NCBI RefSeq assembly: GCF_000337535.1
Contig: NZ_AOIP01000031.1
Span: forward strand, 162,943-226,942
From: Natrialba aegyptia DSM 13077
GTDB lineage: Archaea; Halobacteriota; Halobacteria; Halobacteriales; Natrialbaceae
DNA: 64,000 bases
Reading direction: 5' to 3'
In this document: positions 43,996-51,298 of the stretch, piece after piece
Position numbering within the stretch: position 1 is the stretch's first letter
Layout of the letters: each line of letters opens with the position of its first letter
Translations under genes and position numbers: made by a program
Notes under the pieces: model-generated
What the model was told of the DNA's origin: nothing
The model's input: the letters and a program-made list of their open reading frames with translations, nothing else
Database searches by the model: none

Positions 43996-46164
43996 TCAGT
44001 CCTCGGAAATCCGGCTGCCGCCCGGCGGCATGAAGTGTTGAATGCGGTCCGGGCTGGCGATCTTCCGGACGAACGTCTCGTCTTCGAATCGCTCGCGGAA
44101 GCGCCGGTAGAGTCGCTTCGCCGCGTCGGCCTGGGCGTACCGGCCGGGCTCGAGTTCAATTGTCGTCTCCGCGGTCCCTTCGATGGCCGCCGGTGGGCCG
44201 CCGATGACGCGGGTGTACGGCTCACACTGGATCCCGACGGCGGCACCGACCGGGGTGTCGCGGTAGTAGGTTCGGTCGCCGCGGACGGCGAAGCCGCCTT
44301 TTTCCAGATATTCCCCGCTTTCGGGGGTCTTCGTCACCTGGTCGGAGTCGACGGCGTAGACGTCGCCGGCGTAGCGGCCGTCCTTCCAGACCGAGGCGTA
44401 GGAAACGGCGAACTGGGCGGCTTCCTCGATGCTCGACTCCGGGAGTTCGATGTCCGACGAGGAGGCCTCGCTCGGGTCGGTCGCCTTTAGGACCGTGACG
44501 GGGCCGCCGTGGGCCTGGGTGTGCAGGACTTTGTCGCCCGGTTCCAGGTACTTCTTTACCAGTTCCTCGTTCTGGTCGGCGTCGCGGCCGCCGATCACGA
44601 GGTAGCCGTCGCTGGTGTGGAACCAGCGGAACCGGTCGAACCAGGGTTCGTTCTCGCGGATCGGGATCGACGGATCCGCGAGCCAGTCGTGGTCTTCGCC
44701 CTCATCCTCGGCAGCCTCGTCGTCCGCCTCCTCGCCGTCGGCGGCCTCCCACTCGTCGCGGCGGCGCTTTGCCTCTTCGAGGTCCTCGCGGGTGTTCTCG
44801 ATCGCGGCCAGCGCGCCCTCTTTCTTCTCCGCGACGCGCTTTGCCTCGGTGTAGAGGCGATCCGCGTTCTGCTCGACGCCGTCGTGAGCCACGAGTTCGA
44901 TGTACTCCCCGTCGACGTCGACCGTGACGAGGCCCTCACTGCCGTCGACGGCGACGACCGCCTCGGCGGCGTCGATGCCCTGCTCGGCACCTTCCTCGAA
45001 CCGGGCCTCGATCTCGTCCCAGGGGCGGTCCTGTTCGCGGGCCTCCTGAATCGTCGAGAGGATCTCGTCGACGAGGCCGTACTCGGCGTACAGCGACTCG
45101 GCGTTCTCGCGGAGGTTCTGGGCTTCCTGTTCGAATCCCTCGATCGCGCCCTGTTGCTGTTCGATGATCCGCTCGTGTTTGGCGATCTCCTCCTCGAAAT
45201 CGGGACGCTGATCCGTCGGATCCGGCTCCTCCTCGTCCTCGAGTTCGAGCCGGAAGAAGTAGTCGTCGAGCGCTTCGAGGAAGGTATCGTAGGGTTCGCC
45301 GTCGAGGTCGTCCCGTTCGTGCTCCTCGAGCGGGAAGGGCGTCACGTCGACGACGCGGGCGGCGCTCCCGTCGTCCCCGTCTCTGTCGCCGTCCCCGGCT
45401 CGGTCCTCGTCGCCGGTGTCGAGATACAGTCGCGAGTCGAAATTCCCGTTTCGGATATCGAGCGCGAGCCGTTCGATCGCCTCGTAGAGCCCGTCGTAGG
45501 TCTCCTCGTCGGCGTCCGCGATGTCCATCGCCTTCTCGACGCCCGCGCGGGTGCAGAGTTCTTCCGCGTAGAGGCCGCCGAAGTTGAGCTGCGTCGCGAG
45601 CGTGCGGACCACGTCGGTATCCGAGTCCTCCATCTCGTGGCCGAAGGCCTCGCGCGAGATCGTCAGCGGGTTCGTCCGCGTGTCGGGGAACTCGTAGCGC
45701 GAGCCCGGCACCACGGTTCGGGACTTCAGGCGAACCGTCTCGAGACAGTCGATCACCTCGTACTCGCCGTCCGTCACCGCGACGTTGCCCTGGCCGAACA
45801 GTTCGACGATGATCCGGGTCGTCCCGTCGTCGCGCTCGAAGACGAACTCGAGGATGCGGTCGAACTCGTACTGCTCGACGCCGGCGAAGTCCGCGCCGGA
45901 GAGTCGATTGCGCAGCATCATCGCGAACTGCGGCGGCCGACCGGGGGCGTCGGGCACCCGCTCTGGGGTAACTGTGTGGGCGCGTTTCACCTCGCCGACC
46001 TCGAGCAGCAATTCGATGCGCCCGCGGTCGAAGTCGCGCAGCTTGAGGCGGACGAGATCGTCCCCGTAGAGATAGGCTTTGTCGAGCTTCGCGCCCTCGT
46101 AGGCTCCGAACTCGCGGACGAGGGCGGCGAGGTCGACGCTCGTAAGCTCCCGCTTTGGATCCAT
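43996..46164 (-). CDS. rqcH: Ribosome rescue protein RqcH (NFACT family)
   Basis: A 722-residue NFACT protein. NFACT-N occupies about 1-200 (MDPKRELTSVDLAALVREF, then FAMMLRNRLSGADF), two coiled-coil arms about 320-480, and the NFACT-R domain about 530-620 (WFDRFRWFHTSDGYLVIGGR, HAHG-like HTQAHGGP). Archaeal and bacterial RqcH bind split large subunits carrying a stalled chain and can extend it with C-terminal alanines. It and Pelota form a ribosome-rescue pair in this region. It diverges from the gene at 46436. Confidence 0.94.
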   Translation of the reverse strand: MDPKRELTSVDLAALVREFGAYEGAKLDKAYLYGDDLVRLKLRDFDRGRIELLLEVGEVKRAHTVTPERVPDAPGRPPQFAMMLRNRLSGADFAGVEQYEFDRILEFVFERDDGTTRIIVELFGQGNVAVTDGEYEVIDCLETVRLKSRTVVPGSRYEFPDTRTNPLTISREAFGHEMEDSDTDVVRTLATQLNFGGLYAEELCTRAGVEKAMDIADADEETYDGLYEAIERLALDIRNGNFDSRLYLDTGDEDRAGDGDRDGDDGSAARVVDVTPFPLEEHERDDLDGEPYDTFLEALDDYFFRLELEDEEEPDPTDQRPDFEEEIAKHERIIEQQQGAIEGFEQEAQNLRENAESLYAEYGLVDEILSTIQEAREQDRPWDEIEARFEEGAEQGIDAAEAVVAVDGSEGLVTVDVDGEYIELVAHDGVEQNADRLYTEAKRVAEKKEGALAAIENTREDLEEAKRRRDEWEAADGEEADDEAAEDEGEDHDWLADPSIPIRENEPWFDRFRWFHTSDGYLVIGGRDADQNEELVKKYLEPGDKVLHTQAHGGPVTVLKATDPSEASSSDIELPESSIEEAAQFAVSYASVWKDGRYAGDVYAVDSDQVTKTPESGEYLEKGGFAVRGDRTYYRDTPVGAAVGIQCEPYTRVIGGPPAAIEGTAETTIELEPGRYAQADAAKRLYRRFRERFEDETFVRKIASPDRIQHFMPPGGSRISED

Positions 46165-46289
46165 ACAACAGAGTGCCCGGCGCGGTCAAAAAGGCGTGTC
46201 GCTCCGTTCGCGGGGCCGGTTGGCGTCCACGTCGAGAACCCGACCGACAGTCGGAAAGGCTAATCCCGCCCGACCCACTGGTACCTGGT

Positions 46290-46439
46290 ATGAACGCCGC
46301 GCTCGACCCCCTCACCGGCGTCGAACCGCCGTCCGTCGGAAACCGGAGGCGTACCGCCACCTGCGGCACGCGCAGGGCAACTACCGTCGCGTCCGTCGAT
46401 TCCATCCCACCCGAAACCGGAGGCAGCCCGCAGCTATGA
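46290..46439 (+). CDS. Possible 49-aa upstream small frame
   Basis: An ATG at 46290 opens a 49-codon frame (MNAALDPLTGVEPPSVGN...) whose TGA overlaps the next gene start as ATGA. The first half looks haloarchaeal; the second half is Arg/Thr-rich and less convincing. It could be a leader peptide or chance. Confidence 0.22.
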   Translation: MNAALDPLTGVEPPSVGNRRRTATCGTRRATTVASVDSIPPETGGSPQL

Positions 46440-47092
46440 GCGCGCCGGAAGACCAGCGCACCTGGCAGGCCATCCTCGAACTCCCGCCGGTTCTCGACCG
46501 GCTCGAGGACGCCGGCGGCATCCCCGTCCTCGAACTCGTCGACGAACTCGCCGAGCGCAACGACCTCGCCGTCGAGGCCGACGGCGTCGTCTACCACGAC
46601 CGCGGCATTCGCGTTCCCGGACACGACGCAACCTTCGTCCACGAACCGACCGGCTCGCGGGGCCGGCCCGCCTTCAGCGTCGAGGTGAACTCCGTCGGGC
46701 CGCGAAACACCTGGGCCGTCTTCGACAAGACGCTCTCCTGGGACGTGTATCTCCTCCAGACGCCCGAAGTCGCCGCTCTCGCCTGGCTCAGCGACGAGGA
46801 GTACCGCGTCGAGGACGCGGAACACTTCGAGACGAAACAAGACGCTGTGGCCGCCGGGAGGTTCTCCTTTGGCATCTTCCTGCACAGCGGCGAGGACTGG
46901 CAGGAACAGGTCGAGTACATTCGCCAGACGGACGCGCCGGCGTTCCTCCAGCGCGAAGACGGCTCGACGATGCACCCCGCGACCCAAACCGAGTTCTACC
47001 AGCTCGTCGACTCGACGCCCACCGAGTTCAGAACGAGCGGGAACGCGCCCTCGTATCTGGGCCTGCTCGAACTCGAGATCACGATCGATTGA
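46436..47092 (+). CDS. Haloarchaeal protein of unknown function (218 aa)
   Basis: From ATG 46436, a soluble, acidic 218-residue protein with an N-terminal helical part (LPPVLDRLEDAGGIPVLELV) and a C-terminal alpha/beta part ending YLGLLELEITID. No catalytic motif is evident. It may be coupled to the short frame at 46290. It converges with tenA. Confidence 0.75.
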   Translation: MSAPEDQRTWQAILELPPVLDRLEDAGGIPVLELVDELAERNDLAVEADGVVYHDRGIRVPGHDATFVHEPTGSRGRPAFSVEVNSVGPRNTWAVFDKTLSWDVYLLQTPEVAALAWLSDEEYRVEDAEHFETKQDAVAAGRFSFGIFLHSGEDWQEQVEYIRQTDAPAFLQREDGSTMHPATQTEFYQLVDSTPTEFRTSGNAPSYLGLLELEITID

Positions 47093-47147
47093 CACAGACG
47101 CCGACGCCTATCGTCTCGCTCGCTCTCTCAGCTCACGCGACCGCCGG

Positions 47148-47807
47148 TCACAGCTCCCACCCTTCCCGCGTATAGGCCATCTCCCAGAACCGGTACTCCA
47201 ACTTCGCGCTCGTCAGGAACGCCTCGCACATTGCCTCGCGTTCGCCGGGATAACGCTCGCCGCAGCGATCGACGAACTCGCGACACCACGCCGTCGCCTC
47301 GCGGAACTCCTCGCCGGTGTACATCTCGATGAACGGGGTGTAGCGGTGCTCCTCGTCGGCGAGCTCGGCCATGTGCTCGGCCACGTCGAGGTAGCCCTGC
47401 ATGCACGGATAGAGTGCACCTGCGATTTCCGCGAGCGAGCCCTCGTAGGCCGTCCGAACGAGGAAGTTCGTGTAGGCGACGCAGGTCGGGGCCTTCTCGA
47501 CCGACTCGAGTTCGGCGCTCGAAATCCCGTAGTCCGCGGCGAACTCGCGGTGGAGGTCGAGTTCGTGCTCCAGCACGTTGTGAGCGACGCCGAGAAGGTG
47601 GGTCATCGTCGCCTCGTCGCGCGCTTTCGTCCCGGCGATCGAGAACAGGCGCGCGTAATCGAGCAGGTACCGGTAGTCCTGTTTCACCCAGTGGCGAAAC
47701 GAGGCTTCCTCGAGCGTGCCGGCGGCGAGTTCGGTGACGAACGGATGGCGCTTCTGTGCGTCCCAGATGTCCGCGCCGGCGTCGAGGAGGTGGTCGCTGA
47801 ATGCCAT
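47148..47807 (-). CDS. tenA: TenA family thiaminase II/aminopyrimidine hydrolase
   Basis: A 219-residue TenA with the family active-site residues at their usual numbers: Asp44 (KQDYRY), Tyr112 (AYTNF), nucleophile Cys135 (YPCMQGY) and Glu204 (LEYRFWEM). TenA hydrolyses aminopyrimidines to salvage thiamine precursors or acts as thiaminase II. ATG 47807 gives the family length. It diverges from the ZIP transporter gene. Confidence 0.93.
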   Translation of the reverse strand: MAFSDHLLDAGADIWDAQKRHPFVTELAAGTLEEASFRHWVKQDYRYLLDYARLFSIAGTKARDEATMTHLLGVAHNVLEHELDLHREFAADYGISSAELESVEKAPTCVAYTNFLVRTAYEGSLAEIAGALYPCMQGYLDVAEHMAELADEEHRYTPFIEMYTGEEFREATAWCREFVDRCGERYPGEREAMCEAFLTSAKLEYRFWEMAYTREGWEL

Positions 47808-47967
47808 AGACGAGTTCGGTGGTTGCGCGGTATTATATGTTGGTGGTACAATCGAGTTATCCAACGCCGGACGCCCCCGTGTCATCTGCCGCTGTCCGCG
47901 GCCGAAGTCGGGCGGTACACGCCGGCGACCCGGATAGTCATTTTTGCCTCGACGGCGAACGAACGGT

Positions 47968-48810
47968 ATGGTCTCGCTCGCGGAAGTCGTTCTCGTCGCT
48001 GCCGTTGCGGGCGGACTCACCGGCGTCGGGGCGCTCCCGCTGTTACTAACAGAGCGGGTGAGCCACCGGCTCTACGACGGCGCGCTGGGACTCGCCGCCG
48101 GGATCATGGTCGGCGCGGCCGTCTTCGCGCTCGTCCTCCCCGGTCTCGAGTTCGGAACGCCGCTCGAGGTCGTCGTCGGAATCGTCGCCGGGGGCGCGTT
48201 CCTGCTCGTCGGGAACGCCGCGCTCCCGCACCTCCATCTGCGATTTCGAGGCAGCAAGCGTCTCGAGGGGACCGCACTGCTGGCTCGCTCGCTCGACGCC
48301 GAGCCGGCGGTGAACGCGCCGGGAGCGGGCGAACGCGGTCCCGTCGAGTTCACGGGCGACGGGTTGCGCCGGGCGACGCTCGTCGGCGGGGCCGTGACGA
48401 TCCACAACGTCCCCGAGGGTCTCGCGGTCGGCATCGCGTTCGCGAGCGGCGAGTCCGCCGTCGGCTTCGCCATCGCGGCCGCCATCGCCGTCCAGAACGT
48501 TCCCGACGGGTTCGCGATGGCGGTTCCCGCAGTCCGGGCGGGCGTCTCTCGCGGTCGAACGATCCTCTATACGACCCTTTCCGGCGGAATCCCGGAACCG
48601 ATCGCTGCGGCCGTCGGTTTCTCGCTCGTCACGGTCGTCTCCGGGCTCTTCCCGGTCTCCGCCGGCTTCGCCGCGGGCGCGATGATCGCCGTCGTCTTCC
48701 GCGAACTCGTGCCCTCGAGCCACGGCCACGGCTACGCCGACACCGCGACGGCGGCGTTCATCCTCGGCTTCGCGCTGATGCTGATCGTGGATACAGTACT
48801 CGCGGTCTGA
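47968..48810 (+). CDS. ZIP family divalent metal transporter
   Basis: A 280-residue membrane protein with eight helices and the paired ZIP metal motifs HNVPEGLAVGIAF and QNVPDGFAMAV in TM4 and TM5, plus GAMIAVVFRELVPSSHGHG near the C-terminus. It would import zinc or another divalent ion, or in the GufA-like branch move it the other way. ATG 47968 is preceded by a TATTATATG-like promoter shared with the divergent tenA. Confidence 0.9.
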   Translation: MVSLAEVVLVAAVAGGLTGVGALPLLLTERVSHRLYDGALGLAAGIMVGAAVFALVLPGLEFGTPLEVVVGIVAGGAFLLVGNAALPHLHLRFRGSKRLEGTALLARSLDAEPAVNAPGAGERGPVEFTGDGLRRATLVGGAVTIHNVPEGLAVGIAFASGESAVGFAIAAAIAVQNVPDGFAMAVPAVRAGVSRGRTILYTTLSGGIPEPIAAAVGFSLVTVVSGLFPVSAGFAAGAMIAVVFRELVPSSHGHGYADTATAAFILGFALMLIVDTVLAV

Positions 48811-48949
48811 GAGGGGGCTGTGCACAGTCTGAGAGGGATCTGAGCGCGGTCAGAAGTGCGGAGCCGGCGCGGCCATCCCGCAGGCCGTAGTCGTATTCAG
48901 GCCGGGCGTTGATCCGGATCGACTCCCAACCGTTGTCACGTCACCGACC

Positions 48950-49615
48950 ATGGCCTCTGACTATCACACGAAAGACGACTTCGACGACGAACTCGACATC
49001 GACGAGGAGCGGTTCGACGACCGACCGGACGAGGAGACGCTCGAAACGGTCGTCTCGAACGTCGAGGATCGAAACATTGCGGTCGACGTATTCGATGACG
49101 GGGACGCAGCCCGGGAGTTCCTCGCCGATCAAATCCCCGACGGTGCGGCGGTAATGGACGGCCACTCGACGACCCTAGAAGAGATCGGCTTCGCCGATAC
49201 CCTCGAGGAAGCCGACGGCTTCGACTACGTCGGCAACGCACTCGCCGAAATCGAGGACGACGACGAGCGCTCGACCCGCCGCCGCGAGGCGACCACCGCC
49301 GACGTCTTCTTCGACGGCGTCAACGCTGTCGCGGAAAGCGGCGAACTCGTCGGCGCGAACGCGCTCGGGAACGCCGTCGGGGCCTGGCCGTTCGGGGCCG
49401 AATCGCTCGTCCTCGTCGCGGGGACGAACAAGATCGAACCGGACTGGGAGACGGCCGTCGAGCGCGTCCGCGAGTTCGCGCTCCCGCTCGAGGACGCCCG
49501 CGCACGGGAGGTCTACGACCAGGGCAGCCTCGTCGGCAAACTCGTCTCCCTCGAGTACGAGCGGGTCGACGACCGCACGCAACTCGTGTTGATCGACGAC
49601 GAACTCGGGTTCTAA
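48950..49615 (+). CDS. LUD domain (LutC/YkgG-like) protein
   Basis: A 221-residue LUD-domain protein (DUF162). An acidic N-terminal region (residues 1-30) precedes the domain with FLADQIPDGAAVMDGHSTTLEEIG, VGANALGNAVGAWPFG and LVAGTNKIEPDWETA. Family members belong to lactate-utilisation Lut complexes. No lutA or lutB is adjacent, so this is a stand-alone paralogue. The HpcH/HpaI gene follows after 69 bases. Confidence 0.88.
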   Translation: MASDYHTKDDFDDELDIDEERFDDRPDEETLETVVSNVEDRNIAVDVFDDGDAAREFLADQIPDGAAVMDGHSTTLEEIGFADTLEEADGFDYVGNALAEIEDDDERSTRRREATTADVFFDGVNAVAESGELVGANALGNAVGAWPFGAESLVLVAGTNKIEPDWETAVERVREFALPLEDARAREVYDQGSLVGKLVSLEYERVDDRTQLVLIDDELGF

Positions 49616-49684
49616 GCGGCCGCGGTCGAACCGCCCGTTTCCGCCACCGGTGACCTTTTCTCGCTGATCGGCCAACGCTTCGCC

Positions 49685-50491
49685 ATGACGTTCGTCTCGA
49701 ACCTCCGCAATCGCGAGCGACTCGTCGGTACCTGGGTCGCACTGAGCGATCCGGCGATCGGCGAGATCAGCGCCCACCTCGAGTTCGACGCCGTCGTCAT
49801 CGACGGCGAGCACTCGACGAACTCGATCGAGACGGTCACGGAAATCGCGCGTGCGGTCGACGCGGCAGACGCCGCGGGGGCCGACGAATCCGAGACCCAA
49901 ACCGATACCGGAACCATCGTCCGACTCTCGGAGAACGATTCGACGGAGATCAAGCGCGTCCTCGACGCGGGCGTCGACGGCGTGATGGCACCGATGATCG
50001 ACACGCCCGAGGACGCGCGCGCACTCGTCGAGGCGACCCGCTACCCGCCCGACGGCGTCCGCGGCGTCGGCTTCGGCCGCGCCAACGAGTTCGGACTGGC
50101 GTTTCCCGAGTACGTCGACCGGGCGAACGATGAACTCGTCACGATCGCCCAGACCGAGACCGAATCCGGCCTCGAAAACGTAGAGGAAATCGTCGCCGTC
50201 GACGGCCTCGACGGGCTGTTCGTCGGCCCGGCGGATCTCTCGGCCGCGCTCGGGCGCTTCGGCGAGACCGAGAGCGACGAGTTCCTCGCGGCCGTCGATC
50301 GGATCCTCGAAGCGGGCCACGAAGTCGACAAGCCGGTCGCGACGCTGGCGTTCGAGGACGAGGAGATCGAACGGTGGGTCGATCGCGGCTTCGACTTCGT
50401 CTTGGCCGGCGTCGACATCGATTACGTGAAATCGGGCGGGCGGCGGGCGAAGGCGGCGTTCGACGATGCGATAGCGGAGCGAGACGAGTAA
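49685..50491 (+). CDS. HpcH/HpaI aldolase family protein
   Basis: A 268-residue class II aldolase of the HpcH/HpaI (2-keto-3-deoxy-aldarate type) family. Motifs are LVGTWVALSDP, VIDGEHSTNSIETV, MAPMIDTPEDARAL, GVGFGRANEFG, QTETESGLENVEEI and GLFVGPADLS. These enzymes cleave or form 4-hydroxy-2-keto acids with a divalent metal. It might act with sugar-acid catabolism, but the catabolic island is nearly 40 kb away. Confidence 0.9.
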   Translation: MTFVSNLRNRERLVGTWVALSDPAIGEISAHLEFDAVVIDGEHSTNSIETVTEIARAVDAADAAGADESETQTDTGTIVRLSENDSTEIKRVLDAGVDGVMAPMIDTPEDARALVEATRYPPDGVRGVGFGRANEFGLAFPEYVDRANDELVTIAQTETESGLENVEEIVAVDGLDGLFVGPADLSAALGRFGETESDEFLAAVDRILEAGHEVDKPVATLAFEDEEIERWVDRGFDFVLAGVDIDYVKSGGRRAKAAFDDAIAERDE

Positions 50492-50659
50492 TCCGCACGT
50501 CTCGGTCCATACTGCCGGAGAAAACCTTTGACTCATCGAACGTACTCGAACGACTCCCACGAGCGACGGTTCGCGGGACGCGATCGAGCGTTCGCCGATT
50601 TTCGTCCAGTAGTCTCGGGAGCACCGATCGTAGCGCGGGTTCCGTTCTTTTTCGCGACG

Positions 50660-50896
50660 TTACCCTCCGCCCGTGTCGGCGTCCGTATTCGTTGGCGCAT
50701 CCCCGGTGTCGCCAGCCGAGGCAACGGCCGGGTCGACGAGCACGACTTCCGGCGGCGCGCGACAGCCGCAGGGAGCGGCAACTGCCGTCGTCGGACCGAG
50801 GATCGTCACGGTCACGACCGCCTGGCCGCAGAGCGGACAGTCGGGCAACGAGGGACCGGTCGGTTCGTCGATCGACTTCGGGTTCTCATCCCTCAT
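50660..50896 (-). CDS. CPxCG zinc-finger protein, module copy A
   Basis: A 78-residue protein with Cys20-Cys23 (CPLCG) and Cys43-Cys45 (CGC), spaced as C-x2-C-x19-C-x-C. The core VTVTILGPTTAVAAPCGCRAPP is shared with the protein at 63499-63792, including exact Cys spacing; the tails differ. Both genes lie head to head with a conserved RNA-like element. Function unknown; the fold is a small zinc ribbon. Confidence 0.78.
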   Translation of the reverse strand: MRDENPKSIDEPTGPSLPDCPLCGQAVVTVTILGPTTAVAAPCGCRAPPEVVLVDPAVASAGDTGDAPTNTDADTGGG

Positions 50897-50981
50897 CGTC
50901 GCCTCCGGCGGGCAGTCGCGATGGTGACTGTCTCCGTGAGCGATGGCGATGAGACTCGAAGCGAGCGATACGTCGGTCGTG

Positions 50982-50999
50982 CGGGATGTTTATGTCCCG
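50982..50999 (+). promoter_or_regulatory. Palindromic box A promoter, copy A
   Basis: CGGGA and TCCCG bracket TTTAT (50989-50993), giving an inverted repeat around a haloarchaeal box A. The first T of the box lies 28 bases upstream of a conserved ATGG, the same spacing as at 63869-63886. Confidence 0.6.
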
Positions 51000-51013
51000 G
51001 TAGAATGAATCCG

Positions 51014-51118
51014 AACATGGCTGCAAACCCTCCACGGGGTTTGGAAGCCACGTCTCGGGTGTGTCCGCACCCGGGGCATTTTGCGTCTGCCCGTTGTGGC
51101 TTCCGTTCTAATCGTTGA
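51014..51118 (+). ncRNA. Candidate structured RNA, copy A
   Basis: The predicted transcript begins near 51017. GGAAGCCAC (51043-51051) pairs with GTGGCTTCC (51096-51104) as a 9-bp closing helix. Inside are CGGGTG/CACCCG (51056-51061 with 51068-51073) and GGGCA/TGCCC (51074-51078 with 51088-51092). A 5' hairpin AAACCC/GGGTTT lies at 51025-51042. The 3' tail is GTTCTAATC. Compared with copy B, substitutions keep the helices, and a 4-base indel breaks any shared 5' reading frame. I know of no named RNA of this shape. Confidence 0.55.
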
Positions 51119-51298
51119 TGTGTGGTGTCTTATATCTACTGTTACTTGACGCGAACGGAGGGGTGAGTACCGGCGTTCTTGCGGGATGCTGCTGCGACGT
51201 GCCGTGTCCTCACTGGTGCGAAACGAAGCAGTAACCGGACGGTCTCGGACACCGGTACCAAACCGATGAGTCAGTCAAAATAGCGTTCGCAGCGGCCG

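Noticed and set aside
50978-51114. The repeated element as a miniature transposon
   Set aside because: No terminal inverted repeats or target-site duplications frame the two copies, and in both cases the paralogous zinc-finger gene is duplicated with it.
51017-51118. A leaderless 33-codon ORF in RNA copy A (MAANPPRGLEATS...)
   Set aside because: The ATG frame is broken in copy B by a 4-base indel, and substitutions in the body are mostly non-synonymous, so a structured RNA is the better reading. Not fully excluded, because a frame without ATG keeps HPGHF and RCGFRSN in both copies.
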